From positions 3,968,001-4,032,000 of the forward strand of contig NC_064443.1 in assembly GCF_023343835.1 (NCBI RefSeq): 64,000 bases of DNA, given 5' to 3'. The notes beneath the pieces are model-generated. The model searched no databases. It saw only the letters and a program-made list of their open reading frames with translations, and was not told the origin of the DNA. Origin of the DNA: Lagopus muta. Taxonomy: Eukaryota > Chordata > Aves > Galliformes > Phasianidae. Position numbers and translations under genes: made by a program. Shown here piece by piece: positions 13,109-24,900 of this stretch (within the stretch, counting starts at the first letter, position 1; every line of letters begins with the position of its first letter).

Positions 13109-13989
13109 GAGCGTTCAATGAAGGGGAATTAAAAACTGAGTAATAGCATATCTAGAATTTAAGAATTACAAGTGCAAAAAATCCCCACATACAACTCAGG
13201 GTAGACTTGGTCTGGAAGCTCTGAAGACTTGCACTGAATGGCACTAATGATGCTGCAGTCATCCTGTCTCATGCAGCACTGCTTTTATTCTTACTGTGAC
13301 CTTTTCATACAGGTGGGAGTAAGTAATGACAAATGTAGAATTTCAGCTGCAGGGTCTCTGTTACAGCTGTGTACAATGAGGCATGAAAAGGTAAGGTCAC
13401 AACAGTTCTAAGTCCTGAAAGCAAACTGCAGCCCTTACTGCAGGATGTATTTTCAATTTCAATTTGGCAGGCTACCTGCCTTCTGGGTGGCCTTAACTTC
13501 TCCCAAGTTCTCTGGCAACGGAATGGACTTTTTTCCAAAGTAACTGGCCAGATCCTCTTTTTCAGAAGTTATTATTCAGCCATTTAGTCCTTCCAGTTTT
13601 ACCCAGAAACTCTATTCTTAGTGTTTAGTGTTTCTTAATTCAGATAAACAGAAAGTTTCTAGTCACTGCATTATGCAAAATCTTCAACAAGTACAGAGGG
13701 AAGGAACAAGTTAAACACACTGCTTAGAGAAGGATGTTTTTAAAAGTCTCTGGACCGAGCTCTGTGGGAATCCTTTCAATTCTCACACACACTGCCTCTT
13801 ACCTGTATCTCTGAAAAAAATCACTTTATTTTTTGCTGCTGTTATAACCGAGGTTTATTCCAAATATTCTGTTAGCATTTGGATGATGGGTGCTGCAGTG
13901 TCTCTGGTTCTCAAGTCTGTTTATTTTTATTTACTATTCGTGTTTACTTCCACTATAACAAGAACTTAATAATACTGCATGACCCAAAG

Positions 13990-14480
13990 CTCTCAGATTG
14001 TCTGATTGCCCTGATCAGCCTCACCTGAGGCTTCCACTCCCTGTCCTCAGGCCCAGGATCCTTTTAAGCTGGGTTCTGTTTAAGCTCTGAGCTACGCTGT
14101 AGGTGTTTGTTTCTATGGTCCCTGCAGAGCAGACCTCTAGCCTGTGGTCTTATTTGCCAGCTTGACCGTGGGCCTTCCTAATTTACTGTGGATGTGCCTG
14201 GAAACTCCTGCTTATGTGCAGCTCTGCTTCTGATAATCAGATTCAACTTTAACCCTGGTGCATGAATCTGTGTTCCTGGCTTGCCCTGGACCTACTTCAA
14301 CACCACAGATTTGTATGCTGATCTAGGCTTTTAGCTGGCCCTGACTCCCACCTCTGGGTCTGTCCTGCTTGCCTCGCTCAGCTATGGTGGGACAGAGTCC
14401 CACTGGTGAAGCTCCTGTCCCGTGGGGCATGCTTTGCATCCCTTAGGGATCAGTCTGTTTTTCCAGTGCCTTAATGCCAT
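13990..14480. other. Pyrimidine- and CTG-rich block of unknown origin
   Basis: This stretch differs from its surroundings: GC-richer, with many CCTG, CTTCC and TGACC units and a TTTTAAGCTGGGTTCTG phrase near 14,063. It resembles repeat- or LTR-derived DNA but I cannot assign a family. Confidence 0.3.
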
Positions 14481-14904
14481 TTTCCTTAATGCCAGTTCTT
14501 ACAAAATGATCTTTATTCATACAGTCTACTTTCCCTTAGAAACCTTGAGCTTTGTAGTAATTATAGCCTCTGTGTTTTTAATTCAATAGATACTGCAAGA
14601 ACGCTACACACTAATATTTTTTGACATAGATTTATATTCCCTGGCATGTTTGCAATTACCCAAATGTGTTTCCATTCTAATTTGCGTTTTGCTGTCTATG
14701 CTGCTACGTTTGGATTCTTACCAATTCTCCTTCTCAGATGGGGAGTAGCCTGGTTTCATTGATGCAGGCAATGATTATCCTTTTGTGTGTTTTTGTGTTG
14801 GTTGGTTGTTGGTTTTTCTTTGTTTTTAATAACAGCATATCAGAACTACAAACTTATCCTTGCAGCACATAACATAAATCAGAGGAAGAAAAAAAGAACA
14901 TGGA

Positions 14905-14990
14905 TGCAAAAGAGTCAAATGGGGAGGTTGGAACTAGATGCTTTCTGCAGCCCTTTCCAATCCAAGCCATTCTATTATTCTGTTACAAAA
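14905..14990 (+). mobile_element. CR1 LINE 3' end fragment
   Basis: The block GGTTGGAACTAGATGCTTTC then CCTTTCCAATCCAAGCCATTC and the ending ATTCTATTATTCTG match the last 80 or so bases of CR1 in the + orientation. It is a short, strongly 5'-truncated copy. Confidence 0.88.
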
Positions 14991-17880
14991 AACGAAACGG
15001 AGGAGAATTCCCCTGGCGTACACTTCTTTTACGTAAAATACTGTGTATTGAATTTGGTGAAGAAAGAAAATAGTTATGACAGAGCAGCATAGCGATCTTC
15101 ACTATGTCAGGAATTCCTATGCGTTTCATCTGCTATCTATGTGGAATCAGAAAGAATGCAGAACAGATTCTTACTGTAATAAGACAATAGAATGCGGGAG
15201 TGGATTCTAGTCATAGGAACTGAATGTGAATCTGGTAGTGTTCTTCCCTGTAAGTTTTAAAACTATCCTCATATATTAAAAAAAGAAGTGAATTCTGACT
15301 ATTTTTGGCAAGGTGAAGTATCAGATGTGCATTTTATATTGCATTTGCAACACCAACTCTTGGCATGTATTCGTTTCTCTTTAATCGTGCATTAAGGCAA
15401 ACAATTCTTCACATCTGTGACTTAACAGCAAGGAGCTATTTCTACTACATTTGCATTAGGAACATTGACACAGCAAGGCTTAATCCTACTCTGCCTTCTG
15501 TTTACTCAACTGACCATGAACATCTTAGGAGTAGATACTGTTTATTCCTCTTTCTGGTCCTTAACAAAGAAAATGCCCGATCTGCCTTGTTTTCCAGATG
15601 TCCCGTGCGTGCAATAAAGGTGAGGGCTACACTTCAGGCCTTACTCAGGGTAAAAAGCAAATAAAAGCCACTAACACAAATGTACTTGCTAGTCTCTAAA
15701 GTGTGATTTCATGGTAAGTTTGCAGGGATCACATGGTGGTACATCACTGTACAGAGTAAAATTGGCTTCGTTTCTTGCATTAAACCTGCAAGACTTGGTG
15801 GAATGGCCAAGCAATAGAGGGAGCCTAAAACAGTGAACTGCAGTGGTCCTGATAGCTTACGTTCTTGTTCTACCTCAGAGCTAATGCTCTGATTGTCCCA
15901 GAGTAGTGACAATTACAGAATCCTTTCTGTCGCAGCCAATTTGAATATCCAGAAGACATTTTCTTGAAATAAGCAAGGAATTTTACATTAAAGTTTCAGA
16001 AGAAAATCTGATTGATTTCTTGTCAGTATGTGAATCAAGGGGAATAAAAAGCACCTTAAATCTTTTATTATTTTTCTTGTTGATTTTTTTTTTTGTTGCT
16101 GTTGCCAAAGCTATCAATGAAGAAAAGTTCAGAAGAATTAAGGTGACGTAAAATGAGTATTAAGTATCACAGTCAGAAAGTAAGCATTTCATTGAAGCCT
16201 TTGACTCTACTTGGTTTCAAGGTCTCTGTTTTGCTCAGCTGGGAGCTCAGTTTGATGGAAGACACAGAACCACACAGCTGTACTTCAGATGGGGATGGCA
16301 AAACATAGAACATCAAAAGACAAAAAAGTAATTATCAAATATTCTGCAAACGGCAATGGAAACTTACCATAGTTCGATATACTAAATGGAACTTAGTAGG
16401 GAAATGCTTTAAAATTCCATATGCCCGTGAAATTGGAGTACTATTAATATTTTGAATTCCTTTTCTCAAAAAGAACCATGAAATTTTGGCAGTTGTTGAA
16501 ACCGGATGTTTAACTAAAAAGGTTAGAGATTTCTAATCCATTTGTTTTAATTCCAGTGCAGCTAATTTGCCTTTTTGCAAGTATCCTAGCAACCATTTTT
16601 TCCCCCTTCTCCAGTACGGTAAAGGTTAGGTAAGGATTCTAGAAAGATTGGCCTAAAACATAAAACAAACTGACAGAAGAACATTTCTTAAAGGCACAAC
16701 TTGCTCTAATAATATTCTGACAATTCTAACATGCGTTAAGAGCATGGAGGCAAGAACCAGAGAAACAATCCCAAAATAACTTTTAACAGTTTGAAAGGCT
16801 ATGCAATACTTGACTGAATAAGGGCAGAAGCTTCACAAAGGGCTACTTGAGACCTGGAGAACATTCCATGCACAGGCTCGAGGACGAGCCCTTTAGTGCA
16901 GTATTTATTCAATAAAAATTTCAAGCAAAAAAAAAGTTGTGCTGTATTCAGAAACAAAGTTCGTTCTGCTATAACAAAATATCTGCAGCCAAAATTGGGT
17001 ACAACCAAATTCTTTGTTGTTTTGGAACTGACTGCTTGTGGAGTTCCAGTAAGACTGACATCAATAACACAACATTTAGACGACATTAACAAACACCGCT
17101 TCCTCGCTTCTGCCTGTGCAGGCACCATGACTCTGTCAGCTTAATTCAGGTTTCCCCAGTGTCACATGAAGCCTGAGTATATTGTACCAGACGTGCCACA
17201 GTTACCTGTGTCAACTGAAATGCTCGCTTCTGACCAGCAACAAGGTGCTAATAGTTTCTCAGTTCGGAGGTTATATTTAGAGATGTATGAATTTCTAACT
17301 ACTTAAGCAAACTACGGAAGGTCTTGTATATGTCCACGTGGGATACAGATGGGACAGCCTAGAATGCATGCAGGGAGCTGTGTAATCATGTTAGTTATGC
17401 AATTATCTTTGCTATGGGATTTCTTTAATAAGAGATGTTGTTGAGCTGTAAGATACACTCAACATTGATGCATGCCCAAGAATAGCTTTTGCAAGTATTT
17501 ATGCTCTTTGCTTGTTTTAAGTTGTCTTCTACTCTCCTGTTCTCCATTCTAACCTCATTTTATTCCTACATCTCTGTAAGTAAATGTTTGTTTTGGGACT
17601 AATTTTCTAAATATGCTAGGGCTGGAACTAAAATTCAGCATAACTTATTTCAAGTGTTACAAAATGATTATGTTACTTAATAGTTACACTTCTTTTACAA
17701 AAGCTCTAATGTAAAAATTGAACATTCCTGATTACTTCCCTGGTTTGCATAACAACAGAAAACCTCTTCAGTTCTTGAGATTTTAAATTTGCTCATGGGA
17801 GAAACATTTCTTGATCAGTGCATTTCAGGAGACTTACAGTGCTCTCAAAGACAGTTCTTACTCGACCTGACCAACTCCAG
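14991..17880. other. Intergenic DNA without recognised features
   Basis: AT-rich with short T tracts (16,087). Frames of about 100 codons at 15,365 (+) and 16,799 (-) show nothing recognisable. Confidence 0.6.
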
Positions 17881-17940
17881 CCCACGGGACTGCACGACTT
17901 TTGATGGAAAAAGCCCATAACTAGCGTTTACAGGAAGAAG

Positions 17941-17954
17941 CCACCAGAGGGAGC
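17941..17954 (+). promoter_or_regulatory. CTCF-like binding motif
   Basis: CCACCAGAGGGAGC fits the CTCF core CCASYAGRKGGCRS except for one base (A for C at position 12). The surrounding 130 bases are richer in CpG than their neighbourhood. Occupancy cannot be judged from sequence alone. Confidence 0.4.
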
Positions 17955-18483
17955 CGACATTGCTGGACGCGCAGAGCCTTCGTGCCCGCACACAGAGCTG
18001 TTTTGCCATACGATACAGCACGAGTTCTGCTAAAGGCACTTCCTGTACTGTCAGCCTTTCTTTGTTACAAGTTTGCAGACTGTGACAACTTCATCAACAC
18101 CCAGTTTTTTGTTAGTAAATAATTTACTAGCTGTTCCTAACTCAGCCGTTTACCCTTCTGGGCTGGTAAGCGAAATACCAATATGAAGAATCAGATACAT
18201 GCTGCTGTTCCTCCAGAAATCAAACTCCTAACTCTTCCTGCAGTGCTGTTTTTGACTCTTTCACTAACAGTCAGGAGGTAGCATGAAAACCCACCTGGGA
18301 AAGACCACACTTCCAAAAACAAATTGGGAAAGCTGGTAACATGCTTTTTCTTAGCACCCTTTGGTAAAGGATAAAGCACATATAGGAGTGCTCTGATGTA
18401 GCCACAGCACAGGCTGTGAGAGGGCTTCCACCCCCTCCACCTGCAGGCTGGCAGCTGATGACAAGGTTACTCACTGAAGGGAG

Positions 18484-18700
18484 GTCACAGAATCACAGAA
18501 TGGCAAGGGTTGAAGGGACCTCGAGGATCACGAATCTCCAATTCCCCTGCCACATGCAGGGCCACCAACCATTTAATGGTAGACCAGGCTGCCCAGGGCC
18601 CCATCCATTCTGGCCTTGAACACCTCCGGGGACAGGGCATCCACAACCTCTCTCGGCAGCCTGGTCCAAGCACGCACACACCAGAGAACCCCAGCAGAGG
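18484..18700 (-). mobile_element. CR1 LINE 3' fragment
   Basis: Starts with CACAGAATCACAGAATGG, the reverse complement of the CR1 3' end repeat. Typical CR1 3' sequence follows: an AGGGACC block, a CCACCAACC block, an AGGCTGCCCAGGGCC block and a CTTGAACACCTCC block. The 3' end is intact and the 5' end is cut near 18,700. Several open frames on both strands here are products of this repeat and not genes. Confidence 0.93.
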
Positions 18701-19250
18701 AGTTAACAGCAGCCATATGCAAAATTCAGCAAGGAACTGCCCCTAGTCTGTTTGCTATGATGGCTCAAATGCCACGCATTAATTCCTGCCTGGCTGAACC
18801 TGCATGAAGATGATAATGCCTTGGATGGGTTGAGTTGTTCATTTGCTTTTCCCACACCTATTTCTTTTTTCCCTAAAGAAAAATGTGTGGGTTCTTTATA
18901 TATACAACAGCTTGTCTGGGCTGTGAGGGAAAGAGTAGCAGGAATCTAGTCTCCTCAGACAGAGAAGTAAATACAGGTTATATTTAATAAAGATAAGAGC
19001 AAAAGAGGCTGAACCCAAGACTTTTTTTTACATATTTCATCCACGACTTTTTTTTTTAACTACCATACTGCTAGCAGGGCTGCTTGTAGCTGCTGTGCAG
19101 CAAACTTAGTATCAAAAGTACAGAAAAAAACTCAACTGTTAAAGTTTGCACGTTGTCGATTTGGGAGAATTAAAAACAAAACCAAGAGCCCCTCCTTCCC
19201 CCAATTCCTCAGGTTAATTGGCATAATTCCAAAATCGTGATAACGGAGCA
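18701..19250. other. Intergenic DNA before the candidate promoter block
   Basis: No recognised gene or repeat; two T runs near 19,022 and 19,048. Confidence 0.6.
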
Positions 19251-19332
19251 CCTGAGGGGCCATGGGAGCTGATGGCCGTCTCTTTGTTATCCTAAATGCA
19301 CAACACGTGTCCTCAATGGGCAGCGAAGTGAT

Positions 19333-19574
19333 TATAAAACCCAGCGCTGCTCCCTTTGTTCCTTACTGCCTCGGGAGGGGAGCGGGTTTGTAGACAACTA
19401 GAGCCAAAAAGAAAGTACTGAAGGGGTCAATGGAAAAAGTTATACCACAAAGAAAGGCTTCAGGCACAAAGAGTCGTTTTGCTCAGCAAACCTGCGTTCA
19501 GGACCTTACCGGCAAAATAGTTACAGCCAGCAGAGCACCAGGAATGTCTTCTCCCTTGCAGCCGGGAAGCTCAA
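19333..19574 (+). promoter_or_regulatory. Candidate TATA promoter and first exon of an unknown + strand transcript
   Basis: TATAAAA at 19333-19339 stands in a GC-richer setting with a CACGTG box (about 19,304) and CpG-containing downstream sequence. A start would fall near 19,363-19,370. A good splice donor (CTCAA then GTAAGT, GT at 19575-19576) follows about 210 bases on. The 186-codon frame that crosses it (19,430-19,990) resembles no known protein. If transcribed, a long non-coding RNA is the simplest reading. Confidence 0.35.
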
Positions 19575-19692
19575 GTAAGTGCTTTCCTTGGTACGCCTTC
19601 AATATAACTAGCCTTTTTTTATCGGTCATCTCACACAACACAACCCTGACCAATATTTTCCTCGGAGTTTGCACTTTCTCTACGTTTCTCAC

Positions 19693-19960
19693 CTCGGTTT
19701 CCCAGCAGAAAGGCGCCGCTCCTCCTGAGTCCTGCAGCGGCTGCGGAGCACCACGCGGCGGGAGCTGCGGAAGGTTCCAGGCGCTTCTGTGTGGGCGGGG
19801 GCTGTGCTGTGCGGGGCTGCACCTTCCCACAGCAAACATAGGCTCTGTGGGGTCTGCACTTGGTTTGCTGGGCTGCTGGTGGCGGCCGTCCTCGCCTTAC
19901 GGTGGGATAGCGGTCACGTTTTACCTCAGAACAACTCGGTTGAGGGGCGTGGGGAGGAAA
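19693..19960 (-). promoter_or_regulatory. GC- and CpG-rich block; possible minus-strand promoter or non-coding exon
   Basis: A local CpG-rich island about 270 bases long, the only one in the window apart from that of SLC6A11. On the minus strand it ends in a consensus splice donor (ACCGAG then GTGAGA, intron from 19692 downward). Known mammalian gene order places ATP2B2 head-to-head with SLC6A11, so a 5' non-coding exon of ATP2B2 is a possible identity. No coding sequence of that gene is seen in the window. Frames of 113 and 115 codons on the minus strand are not recognised. Confidence 0.35.
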
Positions 19961-19990
19961 GCTGTTGTTAGTGCACAAAAAGAGATGTAA

Positions 19991-21817
19991 GTGGTGAAAG
20001 GTCTTCTGTTTTTCTGCACGTTTCTATGTGTGGCAAGCAGCTGTTCAGGCACGTTCATCTTGACCGGGAAATATAACTCGTATGGTCATTTTTCACCCTA
20101 ATTCCACTTAATAAAGGCAAGTGGACGTTCATGGAGGTTTTATCAGTAGAACAGTGGAGGCAAATCAGGTCAGCTGGTCCAAAGAGGAGGACTAGGACCT
20201 GCAGTGCTTAATTTAGGAATTTTGATTGGTGTTCTGTGTGCAGCTTTGCAAAATAAAGGGAAGAATGGGTGCCACTTAATTATCAGTACTTACTGCTACA
20301 TAATAGCTTCTGCTTGTGTTTGATTATAGTTATCATGTAATTCATCAGAATCCAAGCAAGTATCCTAGTCTGGGAGATAATAATGGCTCCTCACTCTGCA
20401 GCATTAAAACGGAAAGTGCTGAATCTCCTCGGCTGGTGTCCCATGCAGATGTCAAAGGAAGGACTGAGAGCTTTGTGCTACTGAATATGGGGTAAAGTCA
20501 GCTTCTAGGGAGACCCATTGGGTTTCACTACGTGTATGAATAATGCTAACAGATAATTATTGCAGTACTTTTAACTAATACTTGAACTCCTTGCTAAATT
20601 TAAAGTTCTAAGCACGTTAGCTGGAATTCTCCTGCTGTAAGCAGTGGGAAGCACTACTAAGGCTTGCCTATATATATAAATATATATATGTAATTTTTTT
20701 TTTTTTCCGAGAGAGAGAAATCTTTTGATCTTTGTAATGTTTTTAGAATTTGAGATTATCTGGTCTCTTAATGCACAATGCCTCTGACAGACGGTTTGGC
20801 CTGGTATGAAATGGGAGATGGTTCTCTTTGGAAAGGCCGTGCAAACATTAATTGAGATCCAAACATCAGACATGAGACAAAACCTAATGGCATTTGGATG
20901 TATAGGGCTATGATTGTTCATTTTAAGGTTCTTTAATGCACTGGAAACTGTGCTGTATATAAACAGCCAACATGGAGCCAGAGATGAGCAGAGGAACTAT
21001 CAGCACACAAAGTGAACTACCTTCATTTGGAGGGTAGTAAGAAAATTACTTTTTATTGCTCATTGGCACACTTGTCTTGCAAGCAGCATACTATCTGTAG
21101 ATAGTGGCAGAAGAGCAGCATCTCAGCAAATGCTGCTGACAGGCGTTATGATTTTGGTTGTTTTTGTATGGTTTCCAAAGAAGAGCAGGTTTGTACAGTC
21201 ATGTTAGATATATCTGCCTGCCAATCATTTTGTCGATAGGTTTAAATGCGTTTAGTAATTTCAAGCAAGTTTAACCTTGAGGTGAGAAGCTAAAATGTTG
21301 TATTTTTGAGTTTTGCAACAGCAAATGGAGAAGTAAAGGATAGGATGTAATACATAGAGCTACACACTTTGTGTGTGTATAATTTTAAATAGCTCAAAGA
21401 TGACTCTGAATCTCTGAGGTAAATGAGGGGATGGGGGATCCTATCTGTCAATATTAAAACAACAAGCCTGCTAGTGCTAAAGCTGTAGGAAGTAATTACA
21501 TACAACTGTCTCAATCAGACAAAAATTAATAGACTTGTTAATTAAGTGCATAATAAACCAGAATATTTGTTATGGGAGGGTGGCCAATAATGTTATTATT
21601 TAATATGGTTTTATGGAGTGGATGAGGTGATAACTAGCCTCCCATCCTGTACTTCATACACTACAGCTGAAGATGCTGAAACAATAGGACTTGAAGGCTT
21701 GAAAACAGGACTGGTTGTTTTTGATTTAGAATGACATTGTTCCTCTGCTTCTATCCTAATCCTCCTTATATAGCTCTTACAGTTTAATGTAAAAATGTAA
21801 GACTTTTGTTAACTTTC
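19991..21817. other. Intergenic DNA
   Basis: Nothing recognised apart from the TA tract at 20,668. A consensus-like donor (GAGAT then GTAAGTGG, near 19,988) lies at its left edge. Confidence 0.55.
20668..20706. repeat. TA microsatellite and T tract
   Basis: TATATATAAATATATATATG followed directly by a run of T. Low-complexity DNA. Confidence 0.8.
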
Positions 21818-21958
21818 CTTGGAGATATTTAAAAGACATGAATCTGGACAGTCTGCTCTGGAGGTGGCCCTGTTCGAGTTGGAGGGCATGAGAGGGAGAG
21901 TGACTGAGATGACCTCCAGAGGTCCCTTCCAAACTCAACTGTTCTGTGATAGAATTGA
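21818..21958 (+). mobile_element. CR1 LINE 3' end fragment
   Basis: The sequence from TTGGAGATATTTAAAAGAC through TGGACAGTC and the GATGACCTCCAGAGGTCCC block to CAACTGTTCTGTGATAG is the last 140 bases of a CR1 in + orientation, 5'-truncated. The 71-codon open frame over it (21,819-22,034) is a by-product. Confidence 0.9.
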
Positions 21959-24900
21959 ATTATTTCTCCCACGTAGTTGTCTTATGAGTTATATTAGCAT
22001 TATTTTCGTAAGTAAGCAATTCCAGAGTATCTGACTTAAAATACTAGTATGGGTAGAACAGACAGCTGAACAATTTTTCTTCCTTTTTTTTTTTTTTTAC
22101 TGCTGTGGTTAATTTTGCTTGGTATCAATATTTTATACTGAAGGAGCTCTCCCCACTTTTCATATTGCAGCAAAATGATACAACTTTAATGTGCTTGTTT
22201 GCAGTTCAGAGACAGCAGCACAGAAAGCGTGCTCAGATAGCCTCATCCACTACTCTCTAGGTCAGGCTGAGCTGCTGCTGTGAGATTGAAATGATTCTCC
22301 CCAAAAACAACTGTGTGCCCCATGTCTGGGGCTGTGCAGCAAATCCTTAGAGTTTGGGAGGCACAGACAGAGGGGAAGGGCTTGCTCCAAAAAAGACTTA
22401 GATCTAAAGCAAAATCTCAAGGACAAGGGAGGGAAATAGCTTTCTGAAAGTCCCATAGGAGGTTTATGTGTGTATCTATACCAGCAATTTATTTTGTTTG
22501 GGGGTGATATGGAACGTGAGGTAAAAATTTGGGCTGAAGTGATAAGTAGTGTCTTGGTGGTAGCATTAATGCAACATTGCTGTACTTTAAGCGGTGTTGC
22601 TCCCTGTGGAATCAAGATATTAATTACACACTGGGTGCCATTCTCAGTGCTTGACTTGTAATGTGAATTCAAGGTCCTATAGCAGTTAAGAGTTTGTTTT
22701 CTTTAGTTTAATGCCTTTTCAGTGTTACTAGAGACCTATCCTCTGGATAGCTGCTTCTCTTCCTGCTCAGAGGACAAAATGTATTTTGTTTTCTGTTCCT
22801 GTAGCAAGCTAGTCTTTTCTACCTTTATCTCAGTGATCTGGCTAGTACTTCATTCCCAACCTGTTCTTCTTGATGAGGACACAGATGATTTATAAACTAG
22901 TCTGTTTCAACAGTTATTTTTCCTTCAGCACGTTTTCTGCCTCATTTTGTACTTTCCACTGTAGCTTTGCTGTTTGGTTTCTGTGCTGATATGCACTGTC
23001 ACTAGTGGATCCTTGCCCGCAGGCTTCAGAAATGCATCCAGTCTGAGAGTGACATATTGTCTTGGCTCTGGGAATGCAGAACAGACTTTTCTGGTGATAT
23101 GTTCAGCTTCTAAAAATAACTACACATCAGGTAGCTAGCTTTTTTTTTTTTTTTTTCCAGGCCTATCTCTAAAACATAGCAACGTGATATACTGGCTCCC
23201 TGTAAAGCTGCGCCTTTTCTTCTTTCTAGAAAAAAGAGAGGGGAGAAAATATATTAAGATTAATATAGCTGTTACTTCTTGTTCAAGAGTAACTTTGCTG
23301 TTTAGCTTCAGCCTCTTTCCTTCAAGGTGTTAATCCTTGTGACAGATGTCTGTGAACTGCGTGGCAAATTTTTTTACTAAAATGATTGCAAATAATAGAA
23401 ATCCTTCAGTCTCTTCTATAAAACAAGCTATTGACCAGTCTGGGATAATGGCATAGATGGTATGAACAATGCTAATAAGCTTTCTTTTGAGGCATTGAAT
23501 GGGCGCTTTTAATTATCATCTAAAATTTCTTCTCTTTTTTTAGAGATATTTATTTGCTTTAGGCAGTGTCTTTGAGTATTTACATTATCTGTAATAATAG
23601 AAGCTTGTCACTGAACATTAAGCTTGAATATAAACAGGTGTGTTCTGTAGTTACTAGAGAAGAATTAAGGTTTAATGCTGCTTTTAAGACACTGAGATAG
23701 GATATTTCTGTAGTGCAGCTATTCGTGCCAAGGCTAAGCAATAATTCCCCTGACTTACTGAGCGTACTCTCACCAACTTTTATCACTTACTATCTTAGTG
23801 ACTCACGATTTCTCAGATTCATTTAAATTAAAAAAAAAAAAGTGACTTGATTCCTAAGCTTTCCATGTTGAAAGATCAGATTATTCTAGGAGGAATACTG
23901 CAATATGTTTATTTTGTGTAGATGTATGTATCTTCTCAGTGAGGTGTGTGTATTTTAATAATATAGTAGGTAACTTACTGATTTCAAGCCTTCTCCTGCT
24001 TGGTGGTATATTTAAATTCTTTCTCAAAAGACTGCTATGTACTGCTTTGTGTTCCTGAGAAGAATTCTGTGAAAGAAAGCGTTCCTTTTCCCGATCTGTA
24101 TTTAAATGCAGTCTAATCTCTAGTTGCACACTGCTCTTCACCTCTTATTTTTACTTATAGAAAATCCCTTTGTGATTTGTGGGTTCAGTTCCATCTTTGA
24201 TTATGAAAACATGTTGAAGTATATGTTCATCTTTATAGTGTCAGGTCTTTCAGTGGAAAGCAAATACTAACATTTAAGTATATGTGAAGGGTCAGTAAAT
24301 GCACTTAGTTCAATGGCAGAGTAGTTCTGCAACCAGATTCTGCTCTTCCTTGGTCACAGGGGGAAAGTTTCAGAAAAACAACACAAGAAAATGAAATAAT
24401 TAAAGGTAAGAACTTATATATACACGCATATATATATATATATGCACATATATTTAAGGTAATTAAAGTGCTAGACAGAGAACCTGCTCACTCAAGCCTG
24501 GGTTGAGGCCAATATTGTTTGGGATTCACTGCAGCAGCTGCAGGTAAAATACTGCTCTAGAATACTAATCACATAGTATGTTAATGTTCAAAAGGATACA
24601 TGTGAAATGAGATTGCACAATTGTGACAATTGGCAAGCACTTAACTAGGCTTTTGTTTATAATATCTTGTGGTTTACATCCATGTCCTTGAGGAGGTTAC
24701 AACTTATTGCAGACAGGCTGATGTTACCACAGTGGATGTCTAAAGCAATCAGTGGTGGCCTGGTGTCCCTTGGTAAAACTGATGGCAGCATTACCTCCAG
24801 ATGTGTTGAATGTATTGTTGGATTGAAGCTGAACAAAATCTCATATATATTTGTCTTTCTCCCACCAGTATTCACCAGTGATAGGGCATTGTCCATGCTA

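Noticed and set aside
18416..18807. Several 60-78-codon frames on both strands
   Set aside because: They arise from a CR1 3' fragment and its flank.
19430..19990. 186-codon plus-strand frame as a protein gene
   Set aside because: No recognisable domain. Length is explained by high GC content, and competing frames of similar length exist on the minus strand.
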